Origin: Amphiduros pacificus
Lineage: Eukaryota; Annelida; Polychaeta; Phyllodocida; Hesionidae
Direction: 5' to 3'
Length of the DNA: 64,000 nt
NCBI GenBank assembly: GCA_949316495.1
Contig: OX439005.1
Location: 25,832,217 to 25,896,216 of the forward strand
Below, in pieces: positions 34,901 to 49,900 of this stretch. The notes under the pieces are model-generated. The model saw nothing but the letters and a program-made list of their open reading frames with translations. It was not told the origin of the DNA and did no database searches. Position numbers and translations under genes: made by a program. How positions within the stretch are numbered: position 1 is the stretch's first letter; each line of letters begins with the position of its first letter.

Positions 34901-37900
34901 GTATCCACAATGTCACTGTGGTACCCTACTGATATAATTCCTGCCCCATACGCACAGTATCCACAATGTCACTGTGGTACCCTACTGATATAATTCCTGC
35001 CTCATAAGCACAGTATCCACAATGTCACTGTGGTACCCTACTGATATAATTCCTGCCTCATAAGCACAGTATCCACAATGTCACTGTGGTACCCTACTGA
35101 TATAATTCCTGCCCCATAAGCACAGTATCCACAATGTCACTGTGGTACCCTACTGATATAATTCCTGCCTCATAAGCACAGTATCCACAATGTCACTGTG
35201 GTACCCTACTGATATAATTCCTGCCCCATAAGCACAGTATCCACAATGTCACTGTGGTACCCTACTGATATAATTCCTGCCCCATACGCACAGTATCCAC
35301 AATGTCACTGTGGTACCCTACTGATATAATTCCTGCCTCATAAGCACAGTATCCACAATGTCACTGTGGTACCCTACTGATATAATTCCTGCCCCATACG
35401 CACAGTATCCACAATGTCACTGTGGTACCCTACTGATATAATTCCTGCCTCATAAGCACAGTATCCACAATGTCACTGTGGTACCCTACTGATATAATTC
35501 CTGCCCCATAAGCACAGTATCCACAATGTCACTGTGGTACCCTACTGATATAATTCCTGCCCCATAAGCACAGTATCCACAATGTCACTGTGGTACCCTA
35601 CTGATATAATTCCTGCCCCATACGCACAGTATCCACAATGTCACTGTGGTACCCTACTGATATAATTCCTGCCCCATAAGCACAGTATCCACAATGTCAC
35701 TGTGGTACCCTACTGATATAATTCCTGCCCCATACGCACAGTATCCACAATGTCACTGTGGTACCCTACTGATATAATTCCTGCCTCATAAGCACAGTAT
35801 CCACAATGTCACTGTGGTACCCTACTGATATAATTCCTGCCTCATAAGCACAGTATCCACAATGTCACTGTGGTACCCTACTGATATAATTCCTGCCCCA
35901 TAAGCACAGTATCCACAATGTCACTGGCATCCTACTGATATAATTCCTGCCCCATAAACACAGGGTCCACAATGTCACTGTGGTACCCTACTGATATAAT
36001 TCCTGCCCCATAAGCACAATGTCCACAATGTCACTGTGGTATCCTACACAAGGAGCAATCAATTTATTTACTGATGCATCCAAACAGAAAGAAAAATAGT
36101 AGAGCAATATAAAGCAAGCCACATATGTTTGGATGGTTTAGATATGCCACTTGTGAATTTGGTATTTATATCTTTGCATACATTTATTTATAAAAGGACT
36201 TTCCATGTGATGTTGCTATGCTTCATTGACATACCTCTACATTTGCAGATTTTGCATCCCTTGTCATTCTCCAGGTAACCATGGGCACATTTCTTTTTGC
36301 ACAGGAAGTTGGGGCACTTCTTGCAGCGGCAGCGTGGGCAGCCATGTTTGTTTACCTTGTAACCATAGACACAGTTCTTGAGACAAGAAGCCATGGATGG
36401 GCAGTTTGGCTTGTAGAGGTCAGCACATTCACATATCTTTCTTCCTTCAAGGTCATATTTGAATCCATCGTCACATGACAAATCGCAGTCAAATTCCTCT
36501 GGAAGACACATTAATGATCAAAATTTTCAATTTCATAATTTTTATATAAAGATATTTGTATTCTGTTTTTTTGTTATAAATTCTATTTGAATAAATGCTT
36601 GTCATATATTTTCACAAGTGTCCCTATTCAATTTTGCGATATTTTACAACCAATAGGAAATTCTGACCTATTGAATGCTGACAACTAAGCAAAAGATCAA
36701 TTAATGGGACACTCATCGGTAACATATGAAGAGATAATTCTAATTGTTTGAAAGAAAACATGAACAGTTAATTTATATTTCCATACAGTTCCTTGATAAA
36801 TATATTAGCTCTTGATACTAATGACCGTGATACTAATGACAGTTATACAAGAACACAACTGTGTGTTACCTGGTTGACACCTGCATATGTAGCAGCCCTG
36901 TTTGTCTCGCTGCAGGCCAACAGGACACAGCAGAGAACAGTTGTCTAGCACTGGACAGTGAGGTGGCATTGTCACAAAACTTACTGTATCTAAAAACAAG
37001 AGATTTTATAATTTAAAAAAAATTGTTATTTTCCTCATGCTTTTTTTTTTTAACATTCCACTTACGGCTTGAATATTCCATGCCTGTTTCTCAATGTAGT
37101 ATTAGATCTTCACCCAAAATTTTGTTTTGAAAGGTTGTGATGAACATTTGGGTGATTTATTCGGGGAGTACTGGTGGAAAATTAAACATTATTCTGTAAC
37201 CTTGAAATGTAGTCACATTTGTTTCAAACCCTTGGCAATGTGTCCACTTTGATGATCCCAGTAAGTAGGTGAGGGAGGGGTGGACACGACATTCTTCCTC
37301 AACTGCCAATAACCTTTCCCAATGTTCTGATAATTCATTAAGATTTTATTAAATCATTACTTAATGCAGTTTCTACCCAAGAATAATTCCTGAGAGCAGA
37401 TAAAGGACTAAAATTCCCTCTCAGACCACAATGGCAAATGGTATCTCACTATCAAAGTGCCCACCTTGCTAACCTTGTTAGGACCTACGTGCCTCCTGAT
37501 TTAGGTAACCTTCCTGTCTACCAGAGATATGTAAGCCTCATTATCTGACACTTATATCCTTATAAAGCCACATGATTTGATGCCAGAGAATGACTGGGTC
37601 AGATGTATTAGGGCAGTGAACCTAACATTCCCATTATAAGGAGAAATGCTACAGCACTGTATACTCTTAATAAGGTAATTAGGTCAACCAGCAATCACAT
37701 TCACAAGGTCCACAAGGACCTTACTTTTGAAAGGAGGGTCATGCAATGCTCCCTGGTGGCATGAGTCTTGGAACCTATTTGTTATTATCTTTCATTTATG
37801 GGAATGCTATATCTATTAACTGTCAGATGCCATCCTTACTTGTGGTAAGATGCCAGCATTTTTCTAGCATTTATTATATGAGAGAGGGGTCTATCAATTA

Positions 37901-40900
37901 GATTCCCTTAATTCCATAATATATTTTATTTACTGATATAATTCCTGCCCCATTTCTTTATTTTCATGCTGAGGTTTTTGGGGGAAATTGGCTCACACTA
38001 TCTTTTCATGAAAGTTCTTTTCAACATAATGAATACACATTGAGATATATTTTTATCATTTTTGGGCAGCATTTCTGATTGAATGGAAAGATACATTGGG
38101 AAAATGCCTAAATAAAACCAGGAATGAATCAATTTGATTTTTTTTCTTTTTTAACAGGCATGGGCAGAGAGTGTTACTTACAAATGCATACCATCGCAAA
38201 CAGGACAGCAGAGGCCTGACACCTTGCGGGGGTGAGAGCACTGGATGGAACATAGCTGTGCCTGGCACTGCACTCTCCCCTCCTCACACCTGCATGTCAG
38301 GCAATTATTCTCTTCCTGCCAGGTGGCACCACTGGGAAAGTGTCCTCCATCCGAACTTACGCATCCTTGATTAACAAAATGATAATACTACAACTGATAT
38401 TTCTGATAAAATTAAATCCTTTTTTCCAATTCTGCATTTGCTTAGTCATGTGTAGTCATCACAGTGAGGGAAATTTTAATCATTCAGAAAACAATTTGCC
38501 AGGAATTTCTATAAATATTTTTGGGGGATATTATCATGTGTTTTTGAATATCAAACTACAAGCTAATGACTGACCTCGACACACTGGACAGCATTCTCCC
38601 TCTGGTGTTGACATCCAACCGCAGTCTCTTGGCTGCTCACAATTCATTGCTGCACAAAAAGTGATGCCCAGGCGGCACTTACAGGTAATGCAGCTGTCTG
38701 CCTGCCAGGTGGCGCCATCATCATGGTCCACACCCTCATGACTGCAACCTGTTGCACTCGCTACAAACACAGGACAAAACATACTGGGTCAATTATTTTT
38801 TAAACACGTATCTTATTACCGGTAGGTTTTATCTGCAATAAAATATATAAATTTTACTTGGAGTCAGCGATGATTTATTAAGGCTTCCAATGCATTAAAG
38901 TCAATGGGTGTAGGGCAAAAAAACTGACAGTGCACAACAGCATCAAGGTTAAAGGTCAAATCTGTTAAAAATGTATATGATGCTTGATATATTGTTGATG
39001 TATAATAGATACAAAGTATTTTTTATTCACTTTTAATGGTCGTGAGATGTTGCACACCCAAATATTTTGAATGCAAGGTCACTGTATCAAGGTCATAGGT
39101 AACATGACTAAAAAAGTATGACAAGGCACAGCTATCACCCAAGACATTTCTGAATCTTCACCTCTATATCTACCTCTGTATAAAATAAGAAAAATGTATA
39201 ACTGGTAGCTTTTGGTTATGGACAAGCAGATGGACAGACATTTTTTCCCACTCCTAAAGCTCTGCAACTGCAAAGAAGTCAGCAGAGCTAAAAATGTGTT
39301 CTTTGTGAATAGATGCGTCCTCTTCACTTTCTTGTCTTTCTTTACCCTCACCAAGATTCTATGACCGTCTTGAAAACCTGGAGGCAAGCAAGCCATTTCA
39401 GTATATTTCTCTCATGTAGAAATAGTGATTTTATCAGATAAGGGTAGTATTTGATACTGTAGACACTAACACACCAGGTAAATGTCGGTGATGACAGTGC
39501 TGCCCCCAGGTGGCTGAAAAAAAAACAGTATACAAAAATATTTGCTGGTGCCTACCAGTGAAGCACATTCTTCACAGTTCACTTCTTGACATCAATGAAA
39601 CTTTTTTTTCTCTCTCTGTTTCTCCTCTTGCTATCAACCTGAACCCTGATCTGCCAACAAAAATTCTTTAAATAGTAGCAGTGTGAGAAAATGCCATAAA
39701 TAATACAGCAAGGCTGGAATCCTTTTATTTCTATAGAACTTGTGCACATAAACATCACTACAGCATTAAAGATTTCATATAATCAGGTGATTTGAAAGTT
39801 TTTAAATGATTTTTTCCAATCAAATTTTTTTTGTGTGTACCGGTATATCATAATTCTGATGATTAGCAGGATATCTTTGATGGTATATACCCATCAACAA
39901 TTAGGTGGAATATCAGGTATCTTGAGTGGTTTATTGGTTTGTGGCTATGTCCAGGAATAAGTAAGGTGGAATATGGTCTATCTGGGTTAGTTTATTGGTT
40001 AATCACCTGTGTGAGCTTAGTTGGTCATATATCATTAGCCTATCTAGGATAGGAGATTGATTCAGGGCCTATGTAAGCTTGATTGAGTCACATATATATG
40101 GTGCAATATAGTCTACCCATAGTCAATAGCTGATATATTAGGTGGAATATGGCTAAAGTTGGCTATAATTGTTTATCTATCTCAGACTCCTGCCTAATTT
40201 CCAAGGTTGAATGTCGATTTTATACCCAGTTTAAGATATGAGACAACCATAGCGGCATCTGCAAGCATCAGGACATGGTAAGAGCAGTTGCCAATCAAGA
40301 CCCATCCTACATTCCTCAGCCGATATCACAGGTCTGTGCATTTGACCCCCAGGGGGAGCTGTTTAGTATATTCTCCTCATCTGAGACACTTCCCTCGCTG
40401 CTGTTCCGACATCTTCCGTATCCTTTTACCGGATCTCTCCTATTTGATTGATCTGCCCTTAAATCTCCGACTGTAGGCTGCCATACTTTCATCGGATCAA
40501 AGACTTCCTTTTTCACTGTTAACAATATTCAATTTCTGATGCATTAAGGCATTTGGCATAATATTTTATGTAATATATAAATTTTATTCATTAAAGAATG
40601 CCGTCATTTTTCTCCACCAGGTGGCCCTTCCTTAAGAATGCTAATGCATGACTGATATCATTTGAAGATATTTTGCCAAGGGATTCTATTTTTACAGGTA
40701 TCCTTATAGTATTCTAAAAGTATTTTGTTGTATGCTTTATTGCACCTTATACGATTTGTTGAAAGTATAAAAGGTGACACCAGCACACAATATCTTGTGG
40801 AAATAGCATTTAAAGGTAAACTAAATTATCAATGACTTCAAACCTGAGAAGGTAATAATTTAACTGTCTGTCACCTGTCACCTTCATCCCGTCACCTGTC

Positions 40901-43900
40901 ACCTGATAGGGACCTTACCAATTTCTTTTTGATCTGAGAAGATTTTGAACTCTCCATGACTTTATAAGCCACCAGGGGGCACTGGTGATCAGTCTTATAT
41001 CTGCTCTTGCCATCCTCCACAGATTGAGAGTTAATTGACAAGACCATTGGATGCCAATTGACCGTGTAACTGGCATAACAAGCACTGATGTAATAACAGA
41101 GGTAAAGTGCACAGCACCTCTGTCAAAATAAGCAAATTGGTAACTCCCAGTGACAACTGCCTGTCTGAATGTTGCCTCCAACATTCAGCAAGCAAATGCT
41201 TTCAAACTTCAAAGCTTACATTTTGTAAGTCACTATGTCAGTGTCCAGACCCTAGACTAATTGAATAAAAATTTCCTAGTTCTCTAGCACAGGCCATTAA
41301 CCAATATCTGTATATCAAAATGAATCTTTCACTGAAAATTTGAGGCAACCTTCTTTTATTTCTAATTTTGAAAGGGAGGTTTTTCCCTAAAGTATGAGTA
41401 AAACGTACATCCCAGCATTTTCAGCAAGGTTTTATCACTTTTTGGAACAAATAAAATAAAATGAACATTTCTAACACAAAGTGTATTTTTTTTCTTATAT
41501 TTTATCACTGTTTTATCCAACATGATACCAGTAAGTATCAACTCCCATGCATTTTGTTGACATTTTCTATGGGTTAAGAAAAAGAATTGACTTAGAAGGC
41601 AGAATTGAAGATAAGGACTATCAAGTGGGCACTCCCATGTTGACTTTTCAACCTGACATCCTGGTCAAGCTAAGTGTGCCAACTTTGTCATCCACTTGGG
41701 TGCATTTTTCATTCCTCTTTGATCTCCTATTTAATTCCAACCAACTTGACACTGTTGAGCTTTTAGGGTTTTTATTGACATCTAATCCCGACAATATTTA
41801 GTTCCTTGTCACTCATTTTTATCATTACGATGCAGATAAAAAGTGAATAAAAATTGCACTTTTTGTCAGGGTGTATTTGCATGTACCAATAGAGAATTGG
41901 GGTTTGGAAGATTTCAGGATATGCCATTATCTGATACAAATATCACACCTGTCCCACACAGGTATCTCCAGCCAACTGACCTCTGCTCCCAGACTGCCCT
42001 TCCTGGCAATAAACACCCCCATATTCCCCCACTGCCGACCCCTCTGTCTGCATAACACACATGCCTACAGCACACACATTGTGAGACACACCCATCCCAG
42101 CAAGGGGTAGAGGGGTGTAATGAGAGGGGGGGTCACAATCTTCATGCATTTACTGTAACCATGTCATTGATGAACCACATTTTATATACGACCCGTGATA
42201 CAGAAAAAACATATATGAAGTACACCTCCACTAAATACATTCCCATTCCCACTGGATACAAAATCTTCTATGTCCTCATTAAACTCATTTAGACAAGATT
42301 TGAGACCCTCCCTGTTATCACAACATTCAAGTAGAATGAATACAAGACTCTCTCTGTTCTCACTACATTAATTTATGCAAACCCTTCATGAGATCTTCCA
42401 TGTATTTAACCTGATCCAAGTTTTTAATCCTGAAATGAGAGCCTCCTTTGGAGCAGCAGAGCTATCCCTTCTCTTCCCGGCACACTCGCAATTCACCGTG
42501 CCCACTATACATTACCCCATCTTTGTTCACACATCTTTACATCAGTTAGAAATCTATCAATTCTCTGTGAAAAAAAGAAAACACTTAAATCTACAAAAGA
42601 CCTTTCTATCCCCACTGACATACCCCAGACTGAACTTCAAGTACAATATATTGTGTTAACATTTTACCATTAAAAAAACTATTGAAGACACCACTACAAA
42701 CAATCCAATTCCAAAAGACATTGATCTAAACAAAAACTTTTTTTCCCATTATTTTCTAGTTAAAACCATTATGACATTGCTGATTTGGACAACCTTTCAT
42801 TATGGAGGAATGGATTTGTTTGAAATAAATTGAATGGAACAGTAATTGGTGATTGAACTTTAAAAAGTATATTATAATTAGGTCAACTTCCTCTCATCTC
42901 AGACTTGATCATCCATCTCCACCCACACCAGTGACCCCTAGTGGCAACTCTGACCTCGTCTCTACCCCACGTCAGCATCTCCTGCTTTGGTGAAAAATTC
43001 TTCCAGAGAGTAGGAAGAGGGAATAGCCAAGAATGATTTCTTCCATGATATTATACCCCACATGTCCCAAGGCAACGATCAAATTGGCAAGTTCATAGTG
43101 AGGAACTGTGGGATAAGGGGAGTGTCAAGCAGAAAATAAGTCATCAATTACGAGTTTCTATTCATAACTTCATATTTATATCAGGAAATCTTCAACTGTG
43201 ATCATTAGTTTGTGTCGTCCAAACACATGCTTCTGATCATCATGTAAGCATATTGTGAAACCTTCGAAATTTTGTTTATCAGGATTATGATTGTTCTTTT
43301 TGAACTTGCTTATCAACAAAACATATTCACACCAATCATAAATTTTCACTAAAAAAAAGCAAATTTGTTCAATTTGTGCACTTGCGCAGAAATTGTTTGT
43401 GTAAAAAAATGCATTCAAATCAAATACAAAAAATATTTTAAATTATTGACTTTGCAAAGATTTTTCATGGTATGAGTGTATTTTTGTAATTGCTTTCTCA
43501 TCATCAGCTTCTATGGGAGGAAAGATGACTTCTTAATATTAAACACTAGTTCAACACAAGTGATGTTCCACCTGTAATACTGATGGCCAAATATTTATTT
43601 AAATCAAATATATGAGACAATATCATTTTACCACCGTATGCAACTCTGGGCAAAAGTAAAACCCAAAATATTTTCTAATGCATGGGGAGGATAAATAATA
43701 TCTTGTGATAGGTCAGTGGGAACACATCCTGCAGATAAGCAGCGGCCATTTTCTATGCTGCAGACTGAGTGATTTGATTGTAGCAGCCACACGCCTTCAG
43801 TCTCGGTGAGCTTAATGTGGAGGTAAACTATTTCTCTGCTCTTGCAATCAAGTCCACATCTCAATCCTGCCCGTTCATCTGCCAATTTTCCTGGCTAAAG

Positions 43901-46900
43901 ATCACAGCCCCCTATAAATTCTGCATGGTATATGAGAATGTCAGTTATATGTTGTAGCCCTTGCTCCTCATAACATTCTCTGCCAATCACTGGCCCTGGG
44001 CGGCAAATGTTTGGGGATGGGTCAGAGATACAGCTGACAGCTGATACGGCTCTCTCTCTTAGACCTTTTAAGAATAGCCCCCTTTCTCCCTCATCCCATC
44101 CTGTCATCTCATTCCATTCTATCTGCCTTTCCCATCCCTTTCTGATCTCATCTCATCTTGGTCCCTTATGTCTTCCTGGTTCCTCATTTCAACCTAGTCC
44201 CTCATCCTGGTCTCTCATTCCATCCAGGTGGTTTATCTCATCCTGGTCCCTAATCTCACCCTGATCCCCTATCTCTTCCTTGTCCCTTATTTCATCCTGG
44301 TCCCACACCTCAACCTAGTCCCTCATCCTGCTCCCTAATTCCATCCTCATTCCACATCTCCTTCTGGTCCCACATCTCCTCTGGGTCCCACATCTCCTCC
44401 GGGTCCCACATCTCCTCCAGGTCCCCCATCATCCTCCAGGTCCCCCATCATCCTCCAGGTCCCCCATCATCCTCCTGGTTCCACATCTCCTCCGGGTCCC
44501 ACATCTCATCCTGGTCCTACATCTCCTCCTGGTCCCACATCTCCTCCAGGTCCCACATCTCCTCAAAGTTCCACATCTCCTCCAGATTCCACATTTCCTC
44601 CAGGTCCCACATCTCCTCCTGGTTCCACATCTCCTCTGGGTCCCACATCTCATCCTGGTCCTACATCTCCTCCGGGTCCCACATCTCCTGGTCCCACATC
44701 TCCTCCTGGTCCCACCTCTCCTCCTGGTCCCACATCTCCTCCTGGTCCCACATCTCCTCCTGGTCCCACATCTCCTCCTGGTCCCACATCTCCTCCTGGT
44801 CCTAAATCTCCTCTGGGTCCCATGTCTCCTCCTGGTCCCTTATCTTATCCTGGTCCCACATATCATCCTGGTCCTTATCTTATCCTGTTCCATGTCATCC
44901 CTCCAGCCCGTCCCGTGATCCCATCCCAGCCCTGGGTTCACCCATCCTGTTGGCTTCCTCCTGCCATGTAGCAGCATGTATGTGGCTGTACCCATCATTT
45001 GCTGCCAGTGGTTGCATCTGAGAACCTATCAACTACAATCATGGGAGACTATGTCTTATATTTGCAGATAGCTTACCGGTACCCCTCAATACCTGAGCAC
45101 AGGAAAGGCTAATACAGGGCTTCTCACTTCTAAACCTGCAAACAACACGACTAATGTCTCCTCCCCACTGCGTAAAAGAAAAAATAAATAAAAAAACAAC
45201 ATCAGCAAATTTACATACATACCGGTATGTTGAAAATCTTAATATGTTAAGAAGTTGATTGGAGATAGTAAGCTCTTTTTTATCTATTATCTTTTATGTA
45301 TGATAACAATTGAACTAATTTATCTTGATAATGTTGGGGGTCTGGAATATTGTAATTGTATTTAGTTACTTCAATGATAGCAATATTGCTAGTAAATATT
45401 TCCTTTTGAAACAGAGTTGGGGAGAGCTGTTTTTCTTCCTCAAGCTGTGTTGGCATAATTAATTACCTCAATGATAGCAATATTGCGAATCAAAATTTCT
45501 CTTTTGAGACAGAGTTGAGGAGAGCTGTTTGTCATCCTCACAAAGTGTTGAAATAATTAGTTATCTCAATGATAGCAATATTGCTAATCAAAATTTCCTT
45601 TTTGAGGCAGAGTTGAGGAGAGCTGTTTGTCATCCTCACAAAGTGTTGAAATAATTAGTTACCTCAATGATAGCAATATTGCTAATCAAAATTTCCTTTT
45701 TGAGACAGAGTTGAAGAGACGTGTTTGTCATGCTCACACCTGCCAGCCAATATTCATCCAGCCTTCTAATGATGATCCACTTTGGACAATTTCATGGTGA
45801 AGTGCTCCCAAATAACCTTCTCCTCAGCACAATGGACGACCCTTTCACCCTACTCATCTTTTCACATACCTCAGTATTTCATTTTCCACCTTTTTGTTAA
45901 GTAAGAGTGGCCTTTTATCACCATGCCATACATTCAAAAACACATTTTTAAAGTCAAAAATGAAATTCACAAATCTTTAAAATGTAAAATGTTCTGCTCT
46001 CTGGACATTCATTTAGTCTTGACATAAATGTATTCATAAATCTGTCGAGGAGATTCACCCCAGGCTGACAGCAGAGAACATTGACCACCCTGCAGTCCCC
46101 TTTGATAAAACCTTGTCTATTTGGTGATCAGGTGTGCACTGTGAGGATAGATGTGTGTCAACATGCTTGGTACACTGACCACCAGGTGGCACTCACACAA
46201 AGGATCATCAGCAATTAATTTATCGCTTGAGAGGATCTTAAAGGAAGGTGAGTGTTTATGTTTCTCTTCAGTCAATCACAGCATCTTGTCCTTCCTGTTC
46301 ACTGACCACGTTCTGACATTTACTTCTGTGTTAAAATGCCTCATTCTTAATGCTTTACTTTAAAGGGGGACTTAAATACGTACAATGTCAAACAATGTTA
46401 AAAATGTTGTTTTTCAAATCTATAGATTGATCTTCACTGGACTGAAAACATTTCTATTATCACTTAATTTATATTTTCACGTCAATAATATAATCCAATT
46501 AAGAAAAAGAAGTACCTCTAAATCTATTTAAAATGAAAATGACCTTTAACCCTATTGCCAGCATGGTGGAGAGAAGAGTGGCCCCTGGGGTAAAAAGTTG
46601 ATGATTAAATGGTTAAGCTGCCAACTTTGAAGGACATTCCTGAGCTAAAGACCTGCCTAACTATGTATGTTTATAAAAATGAAAAATAGGAGCATACCAG
46701 TTTATCTAATGTTGGCACACATTATTTGCATTTGGTACACCAGGAACATGTAAGGTTCACTGTCATTATAACATGATTATGACTTGAGTTTTGTTCATGT
46801 GCAGGATTATTGGAGAATTGTCATGTCTGGTACACTACTGCCATATGATTCTCACATCTGGTATGCTGCAGTTTTATGGTTTATGTTTCTGGTTCACTAC

Positions 46901-49900
46901 TGCCATATGATTCTCACACCTGGTATGCTGCAGTTTTATGGTTTATGTTTCTGGTGCACTACTGCCATATGATTGGTATGCTGCAGTTTTATGGTTTATG
47001 TTTCTGGTACACTACTGCCATATGATTCTCACATCTGGTATGCTGCAGTTTTATGGTTTATGTTTCTGGTTCACTACTGCCATATGATTCTCACATCTGC
47101 TATGCTGCAGTTTTATGGTTTATGTTTCTGGTGCACTACTGCCATATGATTCTCACATCTGGTATGCTGCAGTTTTATGGTTTATGTTTCCAGTACACTA
47201 CTACCATATGATTCTCACATCTGGTATGCTGCAGTTTTATGGTTTATGTTTCTGGTGCACTACTGCCATATGATTCTCACATCTGGTATGCTGCAGTTTT
47301 ATGGTTTATGTTTCCAGTACACTACTACCATATGATTCTCACATCTGGTATGCTGCAGTTTTATGGTTTATGTTTCTGGTACACTACTACCATATGATTC
47401 TCACATCTGCTATGCTGCAGTTTTATGGTTTATGTTTCCAGTACACTACTACCATATGATTCTCACATCTGGTATGCTGCAGTTTTATGGTTTATGTTTC
47501 TGGTACACTACTGCCATATGATTCTCACATCTGGTATGCTGCAGTTTTATGGTTTATGTTTCTGGTGCACTACTGCCATATGATTCTCACATCTGGTATG
47601 CTGCAGTTTTATGGTTTATGTTTCCAGTACACTACTACCATATGATTCTCACATCTGGTATGCTGCAGTTTTATGGTTTATGTTTCTGGTACACTACTAC
47701 CATATGATTCTCACATCTGGTATGCTGCAGTTTTATGGTTTATGTTTCTGGTGCACTACTGCCATATGATTCTCACATCTGGTATGCTGCAGTTTTATGG
47801 TTTATGTTTCCAGTACACTACTACCATATGATTCTCACATCTGGTATGCTGCAGTTTTATGGTTTATGTTTCTGGTACACTACTACCATATGATTCTCAC
47901 ATCTGCTATGCTGCAGTTTTATGGTTTATGTTTCCAGTACACTACTACCATATGATTCTCACATCTGGTATGCTGCAGTTTTATGGTTTATGTTTCTGGT
48001 ACACTACTGCCATATGATTCTCACATCTGGTATGCTGCAGTTTTATGGTTTATGTTTCTGGTACACTACTGCCATATGATTCTCACATCTGGTATGCTGC
48101 AGTTTTATGGTTTATGTTTCTGGTACACTACTACCATATGATTCTCACATCTGCTATGCTGCAGTTTTATGGTTTATGTTTCTGGTACACTACTGCCATA
48201 TGATTCTCACATCTGGTATGCTGCAGTTTTATGGTTTATGTTTCTGGTACACTACTGCCATATGATTCTCACATCTGGTATGCTGCAGTTTTATGGTTTA
48301 TGTTTCTGGTACACTACTGCCATATGATTCTCACACCTGGTATGCTGCAGTTTTATGGTTTATGTTTCTGGTACACTACTGCCATATGATTCTCACATCT
48401 GCTATGCTGCAGTTTTATGGTTTATGTTTCTGGTTCACTACTACCATATGATTCTCACATCTGGTATGCTGCAGTTTTATGGTTTATGTTTCTGGTACAC
48501 TACTGCCATATGATTCTCACATCTGGTATGCTGCAGTTTTATGGTTTATGTTTCTGGTACACTACTGCCATATGATTCTCACATCTGGTATGCTGCAGTT
48601 TTATGGTTTATGTTTCTGGTACACTACTGCCATATGATTCTCACATCTGGTATGCTGCAGTTTTATGGTTTATGTTTCTGGTACACTACTACCATATGAT
48701 TCTCACATCTGCTATGCTGCAGTTTTATGGTTTATGTTTCTGGTACACTACTGCCATATGATTCTCACATCTGCTATGCTGCAGTTTTATGGTTTATGTT
48801 TCTGGTACACTACTGCCATATGATTCTCACATCTGGTATGCTGCAGTTTTATGGTTTATGTTTCTGGTTCACTACTGCCATATGATTCTCACATCTGGTA
48901 TGCTGCAGTTTTATAGTTTATGTTTCTGGTACACTACTACCATATGATTCTCACATCTGGTATGCTGCAGTTTTATGGTTTATGTTTCTGGTACACTACT
49001 ACCATATGATTCTCACATCTGGTATGCTGCAGTTTTATGGTTTACAGTATGTTTCTGGTACACTACTGCCATATGATTCTCACATCTGCTATGCTGCAGT
49101 TTTATGGTTTATGTTTCTGGTTCACTACTGCCATATGATTCTCACATCTGGTATGCTGCAGTTTTATGGTTTATGTTTCTGGTACACTACTGCCATATGA
49201 TTCTCACATCTGCTATGCTGCAGTTTTATGGTTTATGTTTCTGGTTCACTACTGCCATATGATTCTCACATCTGGTATGCTGCAGTTTTATGGTTTATGT
49301 TTCCAGTACACTACTACCATATGATTCTCACATCTGGTATGCTGCAGTTTTATGGTTTATGTTTCTGGTACACTACTACCATATGATTCTCACATCTGGT
49401 GTGCTGCAGTTTTATGGTTTATGTTTCTGGTACACTACTGCCATATGATTCTCACACCTGGTATGCTGCAGTTTTATGGTTTATGTTTCTGGTACACTAC
49501 TACCATATGATTCTCACATCTGGTATGCTGCAGTTTTATGGTTTATGTTTCTGGTACACTACTGCCATATGATTCTCACATCTGGTATGCTGCAGTTTTA
49601 TGGTTTATGTTTCTGGTACACTACTGCCATATGATTCTCACATCTGCTATGCTGCAGTTTTATGGTTTATGTTTCCGGTACACTACTGCCATATGATTCT
49701 CACAGCTGGTATGCTGCAGTTTTATGGTTTATGTTTCTGGTATACTACTGCCATATGATTCTCACATCTGCTATGCTGCAGTTTGATGGTTTATGTTTTT
49801 TATGGTTTATGTTTCTGGTTCATTATGCTTATATGAAACTCTACATGGTAGACTATGGATTTTCTTTTCAATATAAAATTGCAAAGTTAAGGGAAACACC

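Larger units (their letters stand above)
39294..44089. other. CRIM1 24-kb intron, left part without coding sequence
   Basis: No exon or element is recognised. Exact CTCF-type motifs lie at 39502 (minus), 40614 (plus) and 40969 (plus). Around 39880-40180 there are weak, diverged repeats of a GGTGGAATAT-containing unit. Confidence 0.45.

Noticed and set aside
31809-36050. CRISPR array
   Set aside because: The 56-bp units are contiguous, without unique spacers, and lie in an intron of an animal gene.
36281-36478. X-box-like GTTTACC...GTAACC motif near 36350
   Set aside because: It lies within coding sequence of the antistasin exon and is explained by the codons.
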